Positions 23,688 to 30,916 of a DNA stretch of 39,581 nucleotides are shown one piece after another. Both the position numbers and the translations under genes were made by a program. The stretch is from Desulfobacteraceae bacterium (GTDB lineage Bacteria; Desulfobacterota; DSM-4660; Desulfatiglandales; Desulfatiglandaceae): positions 1 through 39,581 of the forward strand of contig JAERTK010000038.1 in NCBI GenBank assembly GCA_016844935.1, in the 5' to 3' direction. How positions within the stretch are numbered: the first letter of the stretch is position 1; every line of letters starts with the position of its first letter. Under the pieces are notes generated by a model, which was not told the origin of the DNA, made no database searches, and saw only the letters and a program-made list of their open reading frames with translations.

Positions 23688-24926
23688 ATGAAAGAAACAA
23701 GCAAGCTGTCGCTCATTTTGTCCATGTCGTTTGTTGTCACGGGCAATATGCTGGGCGCCGGCATTCTCGCACTGCCCATCAAAACCGGGCTGTCGGGGTT
23801 TATCCCTTCCGTCCTGGGCATCCTCCTCATGTGGGCTTTGATGTTAACGACGGCAATGATTCTTGCCGGGCAGAAAAGCCTGACTGAAAGCAAAACCGCG
23901 GATCTGCCCACCTTTTTTCAAAAAGAACTGGGAACCGTGGGGAAATGGATTACCGTTGTTGCCAATATGATTATCCTTTACGGTCTCCTGGTGGCCTACA
24001 TCAGCGGTACCGAATCCGTTGTACAGGGCCTTTTCACAAAACCCGTGTCAACGCCCCTGGTCATGATCTGTTTCTTTTGCGTGGCAACCTTTCTCACTCT
24101 TTTCGGAATGAAACTCATGCGAAAGGGAAACGCCGTGATCATGATCCTCATGTGGGTTACTTTCGGAACACTTGTTTTTTACTGTGCACAGCATGTGGAA
24201 ACCCCACGCCTGCGATTTACGGACTGGCATTACCTCCCTGCCAGCCTTCCCGTTGTGGTAACGGCGTTTCACTTCCATAATATCATCCCGTCCATTTGCC
24301 GAAACATGGATTTCGACCAGCGGGCCATCCGAAAGGCCATGTTCCTGGGGACCTTCATCGGTCTCATCATGAATCTGATCTGGGTTTTTGTGGTGATCGC
24401 CGCACTGCCGCTGGATGGGCCCGGAACCGATACGGTCCTGGCGGCGTTTCATGGCAACCAGCCTGCAACCGTACCCCTTTCACATCTCCTTGAATCCCAT
24501 GCCTTCACCATTTCCGCGCTGGTTTTCGCGCTGCTGGCCATGACCGCCGCCTACATGGCCAATGGCACTGCCTTGACCAGTTTCATTCGCGACTTGACCA
24601 CCACATACCTCCACACATCCAGCAGGGCCGTTGCCGCGGCTGTGGCCTTTCTTCCGCCGCTGATCATTTCGCTCGCGTATCCGGATGTGTTTCTGGATGC
24701 CATCGGTTTGGTGGGGGGTGTGGGGATCGATTTGATTTTCGGCATTCTACCCGGGTGGCTGCTGATCAAATATGGCCGGGGAAAGGTGCGGGTATTGGGA
24801 TATGTCATCGTGGCCTGTTTCAGTGTGGTGCTCATATACGAACTGGGGCAGGAACTGGGCCTGCTGCACATCCGGCCACATGTGGAGTACTGGAATGTTT
24901 CCCATAAAAGTATTGTGCCCCATTAG
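23688..24926 (+). CDS. Hydroxy/aromatic amino acid permease (HAAAP family), likely serine importer
   Basis: The 412-residue membrane protein has about eleven helices and the N-terminal GNMLGAGILALPI motif of the SdaC/TdcC/Mtr/TyrP family of proton- or sodium-coupled amino-acid importers. Its place 34 bases after L-serine dehydratase, on the same strand, points to serine (or threonine) as the substrate, as in the E. coli sdaC-sdaB pair; family members for aromatic amino acids look similar, so this rests on context. AGGGA seven bases before ATG 23688 serves as ribosome site. Confidence 0.88.
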   Translation: MKETSKLSLILSMSFVVTGNMLGAGILALPIKTGLSGFIPSVLGILLMWALMLTTAMILAGQKSLTESKTADLPTFFQKELGTVGKWITVVANMIILYGLLVAYISGTESVVQGLFTKPVSTPLVMICFFCVATFLTLFGMKLMRKGNAVIMILMWVTFGTLVFYCAQHVETPRLRFTDWHYLPASLPVVVTAFHFHNIIPSICRNMDFDQRAIRKAMFLGTFIGLIMNLIWVFVVIAALPLDGPGTDTVLAAFHGNQPATVPLSHLLESHAFTISALVFALLAMTAAYMANGTALTSFIRDLTTTYLHTSSRAVAAAVAFLPPLIISLAYPDVFLDAIGLVGGVGIDLIFGILPGWLLIKYGRGKVRVLGYVIVACFSVVLIYELGQELGLLHIRPHVEYWNVSHKSIVPH

Positions 24927-24945
24927 ACGAAATGCATGTTAGTAC

Positions 24946-24970
24946 CTTGTCTTCTGTCACAGAAAACAAG
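24946..24970 (+). terminator. Weak hairpin after the serine operon
   Basis: CTTGT-C-TTCTGT and ACAGAA-A-ACAAG pair with one mismatch around a very short loop, about 20 bases past the importer stop. No T-run follows, so it is only a possible terminator or 3' stabiliser. Confidence 0.3.
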
Positions 24971-24978
24971 AAAGTCGT

Positions 24979-25106
24979 CAGTTATCAGTTGGCAGTTGTC
25001 AGTAAAAGCCTGCTGGTAATAATCTATTCTCAATTCCCTGAAGGAGGCTTCTGAATGCAGATCGATCCCTTCTGTTTTGAAAATAAGATCTGACAACTGA
25101 TAACTG
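24979..25106. repeat. Inverted-repeat intergenic element (MITE-like)
   Basis: CAGTTATCAGTTGGCAGTTG with TCAG following (24979-25002) is matched in inverse orientation by CTGACAACTGATAACTG (25090-25106). The left arm has an extra GCAGTTG unit. The arms enclose about 87 bases with no gene. This could be a small non-autonomous mobile element or a repeat-derived RNA hairpin; no target duplication was identified. Confidence 0.45.
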
Positions 25107-25147
25107 CGGCTATGCCGCGTTAGAATAGGGAGGATATCAAGAAAATC

Positions 25148-25924
25148 ATGCGGGTTATGACCTTCAATCTTCGTTTTGAAAACGATCAGGATGGCCGTAA
25201 CGCCTGGACATACCGGCGCGATTTGGTGGTGGCGTTGATTGAGCAGTATGCGCCGGATATTCTGGGGACCCAGGAGGGGCGCGTTTCGCAACTGGATTAT
25301 CTCCATGAGCGCCTTCCAGGTTACCGGATGCACGCACCCTCCCGCGTGCTGGATGACACCTGCCAGTACCCCACGCTTTTTTTTCGAAAAGACCGGTTCC
25401 GTATCATGGAAGGTGAAGAATTCTGGCTTTCCAAAACACCCGAAGTCCATCGCAGCAAGAACTGGGACAGCGCTTTTCCCCGTATGTTAAGTACGGCCAG
25501 GGTGGAAGATGTGAAATCCTCGCAGGTCTTTTCGGTGGCGGTCACCCATCTGGATCACATGGGCCAAATCGCCCGGGTCAAGCAGTCGAAAATCATCGCG
25601 CGATGGGTGAACAATCAACCTGGCTCTGTGCTTCTCATGGGAGATTTTAATGATGGGCCCGATTCCGAAACCCACGCGGTTCTGGCAAATGAATCAACAG
25701 GGCTTTCAGATTCGTGGCAGACCCTTCACGGCCCGGAGGGAGAAGAGAGCTTCACGTACCACGCCTTTACGGGAGCCCCCTGTAAAAGCCGAATCGACTG
25801 GATATTGACCACCGTTCCCCCGGTTGTTGTGGAAGCAAAGATTGTTCACGACCGGTTTGACGGGCGGTATGCTTCAGACCATTTCCCCTACTATGTTGAT
25901 TTGGCCTGGGCGGCTCTGGGGTAA
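25148..25924 (+). CDS. Endonuclease/exonuclease/phosphatase (EEP) family hydrolase
   Basis: The 258-residue protein has the full EEP catalytic set: Asn7 (TFNLRF), Glu43 (GTQEG), His134 (VTHLDH), Asp166 and Asn168 (GDFND), Asp217 (RIDWIL) and the SDHFP motif with Asp244 and His245. It is closest in style to the small bacterial EEP proteins with uncertain substrates (sugar phosphates, phospholipid head groups or nucleic acid). There is no signal peptide, so it is cytoplasmic. GGGAGG lies about 13 bases before ATG 25148. Divalent-metal-dependent phosphodiester or phosphomonoester cleavage is secure; the substrate is not. Confidence 0.9.
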   Translation: MRVMTFNLRFENDQDGRNAWTYRRDLVVALIEQYAPDILGTQEGRVSQLDYLHERLPGYRMHAPSRVLDDTCQYPTLFFRKDRFRIMEGEEFWLSKTPEVHRSKNWDSAFPRMLSTARVEDVKSSQVFSVAVTHLDHMGQIARVKQSKIIARWVNNQPGSVLLMGDFNDGPDSETHAVLANESTGLSDSWQTLHGPEGEESFTYHAFTGAPCKSRIDWILTTVPPVVVEAKIVHDRFDGRYASDHFPYYVDLAWAALG

Positions 25925-25990
25925 CTGCAAAGACATAGATGAAGATCATTATTCGCAACTTTTCAGCGAGAACTGGATTTGGAGGCATCT

Positions 25991-26968
25991 GTGACTTATA
26001 AAAACATACCAAGACAATCCCTGGGGTTTTTCCCAACACCGGTGGTCGAGCTTACCAAGTTAGCAGAGGCACTTGACGGCCCAAGAATATTGATGAAGCG
26101 AGATGACAATACGGGCCTTGCCTTTGGGGGGAACAAAACCAGGAAGCTGGAATTCATTCTTGGGGATGCTCTTGCACATGGTGCGGATACGATTATTTCT
26201 GCGGGTGCGGCACAATCAAACCATTGCCGGCAAACCGCTGCGGCTGCTGCCAGCCTGCAACTTGAATGCCATCTCATTCTAGGTGGGAAAGAACCGGATG
26301 TTATGAGTGGTAATCTTTTACTCGATCGAATACTGGGTGCCCATATTCATTGGGGGGGTAAGAATCGTAAAGGGGAAGATATTCCTCAAATTGTTGAAGA
26401 ACTTAAAAAATCAGGGAAAAAGCCTTATATTGTGCCATATGGTGGTTCAAATGAGCTCGGAGCGTTATCATTTGTAGAGGCATTAAAAGAGCTGGATCTA
26501 CAGCTTCAAAATTTAAATGAATCACTCACGCATATTGTTTTCGCATCAAGCTCCGGAGGGACACAAGCTGGCCTGATGCTCGGTAAAAAATGTCTCAATG
26601 CGGCATTTCAAATAGTAGGAATAAATATTGACAAAGATGAAACAGGCAAGATTCCTTTCAATCAATTTATACTGTCTCTTGCGAATGATACTGCAGAATT
26701 CATTGGTAGTCATTATAGATTTTCAGAAGAAGATTTAATTCTTGATTCTAGTTACGTTGGCGAAGGTTACGGCGTGGTTGGCCACCTGGAGAATGAAGCC
26801 ATTTCACTGACTGCACAAACCGAAGGCATATTGTTAGATCCCGTATACACCGGAAGAGCCATGGGTGGGTTATTTGATCTGATTCGTTCTGGGAAAATTG
26901 CGAAAACAGATAGCGTTTTATTTTGGCATACAGGTGGCACGCCTGCTTTGTTTGCCTACTCGGAGTGA
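25991..26968 (+). CDS. PLP-dependent D-cysteine desulfhydrase/ACC deaminase family enzyme
   Basis: About 325 residues. The cofactor lysine is Lys49 in FGGNKTRKLEF, followed by the SAGAAQSNHCRQTAAAAA motif that holds the substrate carboxylate, and SSGGTQAG for the phosphate of PLP. Family members release sulfide, pyruvate and ammonia from D-cysteine, or deaminate 1-aminocyclopropane-1-carboxylate; the sequence alone does not choose safely, though D-cysteine desulfhydrase is the more usual bacterial role. GTG 25991 is taken as start because GGAGG lies five bases before it; TTG 25979 upstream is in frame but lies too close to that site. The gene looks more A/T-rich than its neighbours, as does the acetyltransferase gene after it. 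Confidence 0.88.
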   Translation: MTYKNIPRQSLGFFPTPVVELTKLAEALDGPRILMKRDDNTGLAFGGNKTRKLEFILGDALAHGADTIISAGAAQSNHCRQTAAAAASLQLECHLILGGKEPDVMSGNLLLDRILGAHIHWGGKNRKGEDIPQIVEELKKSGKKPYIVPYGGSNELGALSFVEALKELDLQLQNLNESLTHIVFASSSGGTQAGLMLGKKCLNAAFQIVGINIDKDETGKIPFNQFILSLANDTAEFIGSHYRFSEEDLILDSSYVGEGYGVVGHLENEAISLTAQTEGILLDPVYTGRAMGGLFDLIRSGKIAKTDSVLFWHTGGTPALFAYSE

Positions 26969-27008
26969 GGCGGCGGCAATGGAAGTTACCCATGAATAAA
27001 AGGAGAAA

Positions 27009-27557
27009 GTGTTGGAAATAAGAAGATCAACAGCATCAGACAATGCCGACATTTTAAACATTCATACACATGCATTTGGTGAAAAAAATGGCCTAGGAAT
27101 TGCGGATCTTGTCAGTGGCTTGCTGGGTGATAAAACAGCATTGCCATTACTTTCTCTGGTTGCTGTTGATAATACAGAAACGATGGGTCATATACTTTTC
27201 ACAAAAGCAAAAGTTACACGCACTACGGAATCTGTTTCGGCCCAAATTCTTGCGCCACTCGCCATTCTTCCAGACTGCCAAAGTAAAGGAATCGGTGGTC
27301 AGCTTATTAAAGAGGGGTTAATTCAACTGAAAGATTCAGGTGTAGAATTAGTCTTTGTCCTCGGGCATCCGGACTATTATCCACGTTCCGGTTTTAATCC
27401 GGCAGGTGTGCTTGGCTACGAAGCCCCATATAACATCCCTGAAGAACATGCAGATGCTTGGATGGTGCAAGCGTTATGCGCTGGAATTATTGGAAAAGTA
27501 CAAGGAAAAGTGGCATGTTCTGATGTACTAAGCCAACCTCAGCACTGGCGGGAGTGA
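27009..27557 (+). CDS. GNAT-family N-acetyltransferase (YhbS-like)
   Basis: The 182-residue protein begins LEIRRSTASD, has the acetyl-CoA-binding segment LPDCQSKGIGGQLIKEGL, and ends in the FVLGHPDYYPRSGF stretch found in YhbS-type acetyltransferases. It should transfer acetyl from acetyl-CoA to an amine or small molecule; the acceptor is unknown. The start is GTG 27009 or TTG 27012, both just after AGGAG at 27001. It follows the PLP enzyme by 40 bases, and both genes are more A/T-rich than the rest of the region, so they may have been acquired together. Confidence 0.88.
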   Translation: MLEIRRSTASDNADILNIHTHAFGEKNGLGIADLVSGLLGDKTALPLLSLVAVDNTETMGHILFTKAKVTRTTESVSAQILAPLAILPDCQSKGIGGQLIKEGLIQLKDSGVELVFVLGHPDYYPRSGFNPAGVLGYEAPYNIPEEHADAWMVQALCAGIIGKVQGKVACSDVLSQPQHWRE

Positions 27558-27617
27558 AAAATTGCTAATTGCTAAATTTAGGATACACAAAAATGCTTTT
27601 GATGACGGGGGATGACA

Positions 27618-28439
27618 ATGCGTATTATTCGTTTTCAAGATGAGCAGGGTCAGGTTCGCCATGGCCTTCATAACCATGTGGTTCAGGAGGGTGTTGCAGG
27701 CGGGCAGGTGGAACTCTTAAAGGGTGATCCATACAGCGGATTTGAGATGACCCGTGAAAAGGCCGGGCTGGTCCATCTGCTGGCTCCCGTGGTTCCCACA
27801 AACATCTTCTGTGTCGGCCGGAACTATGTGGACCACATAGCCGAATTTTCTAAAAATGTTCCGGACTACCCGATTCTTTTTTTAAAAAACACGGCCTCAC
27901 TGAATGATCCCGGCGCTCCCATCCGTATCCCCAGGTGCCAGATGAGGGGGCCGGAGGTGGATTATGAGGGAGAACTGGCCGTCGTGATTGGCAAACCGGC
28001 AAGAGATGTGAGCGAAGAGGAAGCGCTCAAGTATGTGTTGGGGTACACCGTGTCCAATGATGTTTCCGCCAGGCGATGGCAAATCCTGGGCGGCGGGGAT
28101 CAATGGTGTCGGGGAAAAGGGTTCGATACGTTTTGTCCGCTGGGGCCGTTGCTGGTGACACCTGACGAAATGGGAGACCCTCAAGACCTCCATATACAAA
28201 CGCGTCTTAACGGTGAAGTGATGCAGGACAGCAACACTTCACACATGATTCACACTGTTGCGCGTTTGATTGCCTTTTTGAGCCAGGATACCACCCTGTT
28301 GCCCGGCACGGTTGTTTTGACCGGTACGCCTTCCGGCGTGGGTTCCGCCCGGGATCCGCGGATTTTTCTGAAAGACGGGGATGTTATAGAGGTGGAAATC
28401 GAGAAGATCGGTATATTGCGGAACCCGGTTAAGGCGTGA
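27618..28439 (+). CDS. Fumarylacetoacetate hydrolase (FAH) family protein
   Basis: About 273 residues. The C-terminal FAH domain holds the metal-ligand set in DYEGELAVVIGK (Glu117, Glu119) and NDVSARRWQ (Asp148), with the FCVGRNYVDH motif before it. Such enzymes cleave or hydrate acylpyruvates and related 2-oxo acids, as in aromatic breakdown (HpcE/MhpD type); the exact reaction is unknown. ATG 27618 is chosen over ATG 27612 because GGGGG lies seven bases upstream and relatives begin MRIIRF. It may be part of a catabolic group with the genes around it, but no pathway partner is adjacent. Confidence 0.9.
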   Translation: MRIIRFQDEQGQVRHGLHNHVVQEGVAGGQVELLKGDPYSGFEMTREKAGLVHLLAPVVPTNIFCVGRNYVDHIAEFSKNVPDYPILFLKNTASLNDPGAPIRIPRCQMRGPEVDYEGELAVVIGKPARDVSEEEALKYVLGYTVSNDVSARRWQILGGGDQWCRGKGFDTFCPLGPLLVTPDEMGDPQDLHIQTRLNGEVMQDSNTSHMIHTVARLIAFLSQDTTLLPGTVVLTGTPSGVGSARDPRIFLKDGDVIEVEIEKIGILRNPVKA

Positions 28440-28502
28440 GTGGGAAGCCCATAAAATTGTAAAACTGTCAATCCCTGTTTCATTTCATATTCGGGGGATT
28501 CC

Positions 28503-29357
28503 ATGCGTAAAGACAAACCTAGCAGGACAGCGTACAAGGTTGCACTGAACCTTGTTACCTTGGGGTCAAAACCGGGAATGGATAGCATTCTTCCTCCCGG
28601 CACCGTGCGTGCTACGGAGAAACTGCTCGTTGCTTCCGGTGCCACATGCGCAAGAACGCTACGATGGGCCCATTCGAAACGAATGGTCTCCATTTACGAG
28701 TCGTTCGACTGGATGCTCCCAGGCCAGTTTGAGGCCTTCGCGCACAGAAAAGCCTTCTGCGAAGGCCAGGTGAGAGACGGCATTGGCGCAGGTGCCACTC
28801 AAATTCTTGTCCTGGGGGCCGGTTACGATACGCTGGGCTGGCGTCTGGCATCGGAGTTCTCTGACGTCAAATTTTTTGAAATTGATCACCCGGCCACAGC
28901 CCTCCTCAAGGCCAAAGGAATAAATGCAATGGGACAGCGGGACAACCTGGTCCTGATTGCGGAAGACCTTGGCAAACAGAAATTAGTGGACACCCTGAAG
29001 TCCAACCGGCAATGGGAGCAGGGTGCGAATACCGTTATGGTAGCAGAGGGTCTTGTGATGTACCTCTCTCCCGAAGCGGTTCGCGATTTGTTCCGCCAAT
29101 GTTTTGAGGTCTCCGGTGCCGGCAGCAGGATCGCCTTCAGCTATATCCCCACCGGCACAGACGGCCGGCCGGATGCGGGTCCATGGACCGGTTTAATGCT
29201 GTGGCTTCAGAAGGTCGCCGGAGAACCGTGGCACTGGAGTATAAGGCCCGAAGAACTTGGCCTGTTCTTGGAAGAAACGGGTTGGGCAAATGCCCCGGAG
29301 CTGACAGGTCCGCCGGGCAGGCACGGTGTGGAATTCTATGCTGTGGCCAGGAAATAA
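28503..29357 (+). CDS. Class I SAM-dependent methyltransferase (LCM/PPM1-like)
   Basis: The 284-residue protein has the motif I loop VLGAGYDTLGWR (103-114), the acidic ribose contact in FFEIDHP (124-130) and the post-motif VAEGLVMYL (179-187), the pattern of leucine carboxyl methyltransferase-like proteins (TIGR00027 group). In bacteria these are often annotated as O-methyltransferases of polyketides or unknown acids. It ends six bases from the stop of the convergent Nudix gene. No substrate can be assigned. Confidence 0.85.
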   Translation: MRKDKPSRTAYKVALNLVTLGSKPGMDSILPPGTVRATEKLLVASGATCARTLRWAHSKRMVSIYESFDWMLPGQFEAFAHRKAFCEGQVRDGIGAGATQILVLGAGYDTLGWRLASEFSDVKFFEIDHPATALLKAKGINAMGQRDNLVLIAEDLGKQKLVDTLKSNRQWEQGANTVMVAEGLVMYLSPEAVRDLFRQCFEVSGAGSRIAFSYIPTGTDGRPDAGPWTGLMLWLQKVAGEPWHWSIRPEELGLFLEETGWANAPELTGPPGRHGVEFYAVARK

Positions 29358-29363
29358 AACAGG

Positions 29364-30281
29364 TTAATACTTGCTTTTTACCCGGACGGGCCGCCACAAT
29401 CGGCCATCGTTCCAGAGTCTGGAAAAAGGCTCTTCGGGACCCAGGACGTCATCTTCAAGCATCGTTTCTTTTATTCGGATATGCTCCCTGCCATACATGG
29501 GGTCCCAGGGCTCAATGATCATGGCACCCTGCGCCATGGGTACCAATTGGGGTTCAATGACATTTCCCCAGGATCTATTGGATGCGCCTTTTATTAAATT
29601 ATCCAGGGAGTCATGTGCCAGAAGATCATGAAGGGTGACCACGGCGGGGGGACTGAGGGGGATTTCGCCCGAGAGGTTGCCTGCCAATGCTTCCCGTGGT
29701 GTGATCCACAGGCCATGGGTGGTTTCTTTTTTGTCGGGACGGCAGACCTGGTTTTCGGGAATTGTGGCCAGGAAAAAACGGGTATCGAAACGGAACTTCA
29801 TTTGCCGGGGTGTAATCCAGTGGGACCATCGGTGCAGGCTCGAAACCGACAGAATCCAGTCTTCCACCGCCATACGGGTTTTGAACCACCCGGATTCGAG
29901 GCGACCCATGCCCCGTAATTCCAGCAAGGATTTAAGACCGGCAGCATCGCTTCCTTTCCGCCGGGCCAGCAAGACACCCGCCTCTTCGAAGGTTTCCCGA
30001 ATGGCAGCGATAATAAAGGAGAGGGTATCCTCAGCGGTAAGGGTAGCCGCGCCCAGGTTTCGCTGTATGTCTTCAAGGGCCATATCCAGATAGTTTTCCC
30101 AGGTATCAAGACCATAATCCTCGGGATCCACCATGCCCCCGGGAAAAACATGCACCCCCGGCATAAAACGGGCGTTCTTACTTCTTCTGAGGAGATAGAC
30201 TTGAAAGGCATCCCCATGGGGCCTCACAAGAATCAGGGTGGCTGCCGGTTTCGATTCCGGTGATGTTTTCTCACCCGTCAT
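29364..30281 (-). CDS. Nudix hydrolase, NUDT19-like (likely CoA diphosphatase)
   Basis: The 305-residue protein has a Nudix motif split by a long insert: FPGGMVDPED (46-55) and then AAIRETFEEAGV (92-103), with the catalytic glutamates at 96, 99 and 100. The about 40-residue insert inside the box and the overall length are features of NUDT19 (RP2p), a peroxisomal CoA and acyl-CoA diphosphatase. Here it closes an operon that makes and consumes acyl-CoA esters, overlapping the IorB gene by four bases (ATGA), so a role in trimming the CoA pool is plausible. This is inference from homology and position; other Nudix substrates are possible. Confidence 0.85.
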   Translation of the reverse strand: MTGEKTSPESKPAATLILVRPHGDAFQVYLLRRSKNARFMPGVHVFPGGMVDPEDYGLDTWENYLDMALEDIQRNLGAATLTAEDTLSFIIAAIRETFEEAGVLLARRKGSDAAGLKSLLELRGMGRLESGWFKTRMAVEDWILSVSSLHRWSHWITPRQMKFRFDTRFFLATIPENQVCRPDKKETTHGLWITPREALAGNLSGEIPLSPPAVVTLHDLLAHDSLDNLIKGASNRSWGNVIEPQLVPMAQGAMIIEPWDPMYGREHIRIKETMLEDDVLGPEEPFSRLWNDGRLWRPVRVKSKY

Positions 30282-30916
30282 TCGTTACTTGTGCTCCCCC
30301 CATCCAGCGCCGCCCGGCCCCAGGAGAAAGCCTCCAGGTTGACGGGAACCTTATGGGGCGGCATCATCCCGCCGATGGCCCTTTGGAAAATCTCGAAACC
30401 CAGGGGCAATTCAGAGACAGCGGAAAGCGCGCCCACCATCATGATATTACCCAAAATGGGATTGCCCATGCTCTGGGCCCGTGCCGTGGCTTCCAGGGGC
30501 CAGTTCCGGGCCGAGAGTTCGGTCAGCCCCCGGGCGATTTCCTCCCGGCTGGGATAGACCGCCTGGCCCGTGATAACGCTTACCGGGTGGATGGGCCGGG
30601 TGTTCCAGATCACTTGAACTTCCGGGTTGCCGTATACGGCCAGTACCCGGAAAGCTTCTGACGGTTCAATGGCCAGAACCATGTGGGCGCTACCGTGGGG
30701 AATCTGGGGAGACCAGGCGGACCGGGTGGAGATTCGCAGGTGGCTCATGACCGAACCGCCCCGCTGGCTGGCGCCGAAGGTCTCGCCGATTGTTATATGG
30801 TAATCCTGTGCCACCAGCATGCGCCCCAAGAGACGCGAGGCAAGCACATTACCCTGGCCGCCGACACCGGTGATGATGAGATTGTAAGGATCGAAGGGCA
30901 ACTGGGGAGCAGTCAT
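30278..30916 (-). CDS. iorB: Indolepyruvate:ferredoxin oxidoreductase, beta subunit
   Basis: The 212-residue protein is the IorB chain, homologous to the gamma domain of pyruvate:ferredoxin oxidoreductase; GVGGQGNVLASRLLG (17-31) is its signature. With IorA it turns aryl 2-oxo acids (indolepyruvate, phenylpyruvate) or related oxo acids and CoA into acyl-CoA, CO2 and reduced ferredoxin. It starts one base inside the end of IorA (TGATG) after a GGAGG site and overlaps the Nudix gene at its end, so all three are tightly coupled. Confidence 0.93.
   Translation of the reverse strand: MTAPQLPFDPYNLIITGVGGQGNVLASRLLGRMLVAQDYHITIGETFGASQRGGSVMSHLRISTRSAWSPQIPHGSAHMVLAIEPSEAFRVLAVYGNPEVQVIWNTRPIHPVSVITGQAVYPSREEIARGLTELSARNWPLEATARAQSMGNPILGNIMMVGALSAVSELPLGFEIFQRAIGGMMPPHKVPVNLEAFSWGRAALDGGSTSNE

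Noticed and set aside
22562..23911. A 449-codon leftward reading frame opposite the serine dehydratase gene
   Set aside because: It lies fully antisense to sdaA and the start of the importer gene, has no recognisable motif, and its length follows from the G/C-rich third positions of the real genes.
24923..25450. A 175-codon leftward reading frame over the inverted repeat and the start of the EEP gene
   Set aside because: Half of it is antisense to conserved EEP motifs and the rest is the repeat element; no protein family is recognised.
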